A stretch of DNA of 7,189 nucleotides from Clostridiales bacterium (lineage in GTDB: Bacteria > Bacillota > Clostridia > Oscillospirales > Oscillospiraceae). The stretch covers positions 1 through 7,189 of the forward strand of contig JAHZFC010000114.1 in the NCBI GenBank assembly GCA_019421525.1. The letters are read 5' to 3'. The position numbers were made by a program, and so were the translations under genes. Under the pieces are notes generated by a model. The model searched no databases and was not told the DNA's origin. It saw only the letters and a list, made by a program, of their open reading frames with translations. This document shows, in pieces, positions 5,089-7,189 of this stretch; the stretch's first letter is position 1, and each line of letters opens with the position of its first letter.

Positions 5089-7023
5089 ATGAAAGACGGC
5101 TTTATCAAGGTGGCCGCAGGCACGCCCAAGATCCGGGTGGCCGACTGCGTCCACAACGCCCATGAGATCATCGCCCTGATGGAGCAGGCGGCGGGGCAGG
5201 GGGTCAAGGTGCTGGCCCTGCCCGAGCTGTGCCTGACCGGATATACCTGCGGGGACCTGTTTTTGCAGGACACCCTGCTCCGGGGGGCGGAGCACGCTCT
5301 GGCCGGGATCGTGAAGGAGACGGCCCGGCTGGATATGGTCACCGCTCTCGGTCTGCCGTTGAAAAGCAACAACAAACTGTATAACTGCGCGGCGATCATA
5401 CACAAAGGAGAGGCCTTGGCCCTGATCCCCAAGACCTATCTGCCCAACTACGGGGAGTTCTATGAGCAGCGGTGGTTTGCCTCGGGGAAGGACCTGGATG
5501 TGACCGTGGAGCTGTGCGGCCAGCAGGTCTGGATGAGCCCCAGCTGCGTCCTGGCCTGCGAGACCATGCCGGGGCTGGTGATAGGGGTGGAGCTGTGTGA
5601 GGACCTGTGGGCGGCCCAGCCGCCCTCCGGCACTCTGGCCCGGAGCGGGGCCACCCTCATCCTGAACCTGTCCGCCTCCGACGAGGTGGCGGGCAAGGCC
5701 GCCTACCGCCGGGACCTGGTGGTGGGCCAGTCCGGGCGGCTGGTGTGCGGTTATGTGTACGCCGACGCCGGGGCGGGGGAGAGTTCCACCGACCTGGTGT
5801 TTGCCGGGCATAATATGATCGCGGAGAACGGCGCTCTGCTGGCGGAAAAGCGGTTCGACACCGGGCTGACCATCAGCGAGATCGACGTGGACAAGCTGGT
5901 GTACGAGCGGCAGCGGATGAACACCTTTACTGCTCCGGAGAGCACCCCCATGGAGCAGGCCCACGCCCTGGGGGCGGGCCGCGTCGGCTTCTCCCTGGAG
6001 GTTGGGGACACCGTCCTGACCCGTACGATCTCCCCCAACCCCTTTGTCCCCCAGGGGGAGCGGGACCGGGCGGAGCGGTGCGACGAGATCCTGCGCATCG
6101 CCGCCCTGGGCCTCAAGCAGCGGCTGGAGCACACCCGGGCCGCCTGCGCGGTGGTCGGATTGTCCGGGGGGCTGGACTCCACCCTGGCCATCCTCATCAC
6201 CACCATGGCCTTTGACCTGCTGGGCCGGGACCACCGGGATATCCTGGCGGTGACCATGCCCTGCTTCGGCACCACCGCCCGCACCCGCTCCAACGCGGAG
6301 ATCCTGGCGGAAGAGCTGGGGGCCAGCTTCCGAGAGGTGGACATCGGGGACGCGGTGCGCCAGCACTTTGCCGACATCGGCCAGTCCATGGACGACCACT
6401 CGGTGACCTTTGAAAACGGGCAGGCCCGGGAGCGCACCCAGGTGCTCATGGACCTTGCCAACCAGCGGGGGGGCCTGGTGATCGGCACCGGCGACCTGAG
6501 TGAGCTGGCCCTGGGCTGGGCCACCTACAATGGGGACCATATGTCCATGTATGGCGTCAACGCCTCCATCCCCAAGACCCTGGTGCGCCATCTGGTGGCC
6601 TTCGTGGCAGACGACAAGGGCGGACGGCTGGCCCAGGTCCTCCGGGATATCCTGGACACCCCGGTATCTCCCGAGCTGCTGCCCCCCAAGGATGGCCAGA
6701 TCGCCCAAAAGACCGAGGACCTGGTAGGCCCCTATGAGCTCCACGACTTTTTCCTGTACTACGCCATCCGCTGGGGCTTCTCGCCGAGAAAGGTGTTCCG
6801 GCTGGCCCAGTGTGCCCTGGGGGACCGGTATGACAGAGCCGCACTGCTCAAATGGCTGGAGAACTTCTACCGCCGGTTCTTCGCCCAGCAGTTCAAGCGT
6901 TCCTGCCTGCCCGACGGGCCCAAGGTGGGCACCCTCACCCTGTCTCCCCGTGGAGACTGGAGAATGCCTTCAGACGCAGTAGCGAACCTGTGGCTGTCCG
7001 AGTTGGAGGGATCGAAGGGCTGA
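5089..7023 (+). CDS. nadE: Glutamine-dependent NAD+ synthetase NadE
   Basis: NadE carries out the last step of NAD+ synthesis, amidating nicotinic acid adenine dinucleotide with ammonia from glutamine and consuming ATP. At 644 residues it is the long two-domain form. The N-terminal nitrilase-type glutaminase has its triad at E46 (LPELCLTGY), K115 (IPKTYLPNYGEF) and C170 (GVELCEDLW). Their spacing (69 and 55) equals that of E52/K121/C176 in the M. tuberculosis enzyme. The synthetase domain has the ATP-pyrophosphatase loop SGGLDST (359-365) and GTGDLSELALGW (466-477), and ends with SPRGDWRMPSDA. The start is the ATG at 5089, with AAGGAGG (5075-5081) 7 bases upstream. It is transcribed alone from its own promoter after the prfB terminator. 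The last residues (GSKG) extend past the conserved end, and the final bases before the TGA belong to repeat copy T. Confidence 0.97.
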   Translation: MKDGFIKVAAGTPKIRVADCVHNAHEIIALMEQAAGQGVKVLALPELCLTGYTCGDLFLQDTLLRGAEHALAGIVKETARLDMVTALGLPLKSNNKLYNCAAIIHKGEALALIPKTYLPNYGEFYEQRWFASGKDLDVTVELCGQQVWMSPSCVLACETMPGLVIGVELCEDLWAAQPPSGTLARSGATLILNLSASDEVAGKAAYRRDLVVGQSGRLVCGYVYADAGAGESSTDLVFAGHNMIAENGALLAEKRFDTGLTISEIDVDKLVYERQRMNTFTAPESTPMEQAHALGAGRVGFSLEVGDTVLTRTISPNPFVPQGERDRAERCDEILRIAALGLKQRLEHTRAACAVVGLSGGLDSTLAILITTMAFDLLGRDHRDILAVTMPCFGTTARTRSNAEILAEELGASFREVDIGDAVRQHFADIGQSMDDHSVTFENGQARERTQVLMDLANQRGGLVIGTGDLSELALGWATYNGDHMSMYGVNASIPKTLVRHLVAFVADDKGGRLAQVLRDILDTPVSPELLPPKDGQIAQKTEDLVGPYELHDFFLYYAIRWGFSPRKVFRLAQCALGDRYDRAALLKWLENFYRRFFAQQFKRSCLPDGPKVGTLTLSPRGDWRMPSDAVANLWLSELEGSKG

Positions 7024-7189
7024 GGCCCTTGACCTGTTTCAAGGACTGCGTCCTTGAGATGCTGTTTTTCCCGACCCCATTTCTTGGGGCTGTGCAAAGG
7101 CCGGGGGCCCTTGCAGCCTATTGAGGCCTTGCCAGGCCTCCGGCGGGTGACTTTCTAAACGATTAGAAAGTCACCAAAGAATCGCCGGG
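7015..7189 (+). repeat. Structured intergenic repeat, copy T (forward, cut by window end)
   Basis: This third copy is in the same orientation as L and starts at the nadE stop. It shows AAGGGC/GCCCTT with the nadE TGA in the loop (7015-7030); CCTTGA/TCAAGG (7027-7044); the overlapping alternative TCAAGGAC/GTCCTTGA (7039-7057); CCCC/GGGG around the conserved ATTTCTT (7075-7089); GAGGCCT/AGGCCTC (7123-7140); and a 13-bp hairpin, GGTGACTTTCTAA (7146-7158) with TTAGAAAGTCACC (7163-7175). Like L, it continues with an A-rich spacer and then CGCCGGG, where the window stops. The block AAGGACTGCGTCCTTGAG, less its first base, is shared with L (2539-2554 there) apart from one base. It is more diverged than L and R are from each other, and most of its stem bases differ from theirs while pairing is kept. 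Whether it also serves as the nadE terminator is unknown. Confidence 0.75.

Noticed and set aside
3731..6744. Long minus-strand open frames opposite prfB (3731-5014) and nadE (5035-6744)
   Set aside because: They are shadows of GC-rich coding sequence, with low-complexity His/Gly/Leu/Val-rich translations and no recognisable domains. The conserved genes are on the other strand.

Overview
The window is a high-GC (roughly two-thirds G+C by eye) bacterial chromosome segment. Firmicute-type signals are present: AAGGAGG-like ribosome binding sites, sigma-A promoters with TATAAT-like -10 boxes, and a strong hairpin plus T-run terminator. High GC with these signals, and a UvrC, RibF, RF2 and NadE set of this type, suggest a Clostridia member, possibly of the Oscillospiraceae (Flavonifractor/Lawsonibacter/Oscillibacter-like). 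The taxonomic call is inference. All real genes are on the + strand.

Layout. Positions 2-1588 hold the C-terminal seven-eighths or so of uvrC (nucleotide excision repair), cut by the left edge. After 21 bp comes ribF (1610-2518, FMN/FAD synthesis), probably in the same transcript. Positions 2509-3377 carry no convincing gene. They hold two copies of a hairpin-rich repeat of about 300 bp in inverted orientation (L, 2509-2805; R, 3075-3377) around a 270-bp structured centre. A 37-codon gene with a good ribosome binding site lies at 3477-3590, with a candidate promoter upstream and a possible terminator downstream. A near-consensus promoter (3689-3717) then drives prfB (release factor 2, 3767-4888), which lacks the usual programmed frameshift and ends at a textbook terminator (4910-4946). 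nadE (glutamine-dependent NAD+ synthetase, 5089-7023) has its own promoter and a leader with palindromes at the transcription start. A third copy of the repeat (T, 7015 to the window end) begins at the nadE stop codon.

The protein genes are housekeeping: repair, flavin cofactors, translation termination and NAD+ synthesis. RibF and NadE both make redox cofactors, but they are separately transcribed and nothing shows that they are co-regulated. The most unusual content is the repeat family. Its three copies differ at many bases, yet the hairpins are kept by paired changes in both arms. In two copies the opening hairpin has the stop codon of the upstream gene in its loop. I know no named family that fits, and whether it is described could not be checked here.
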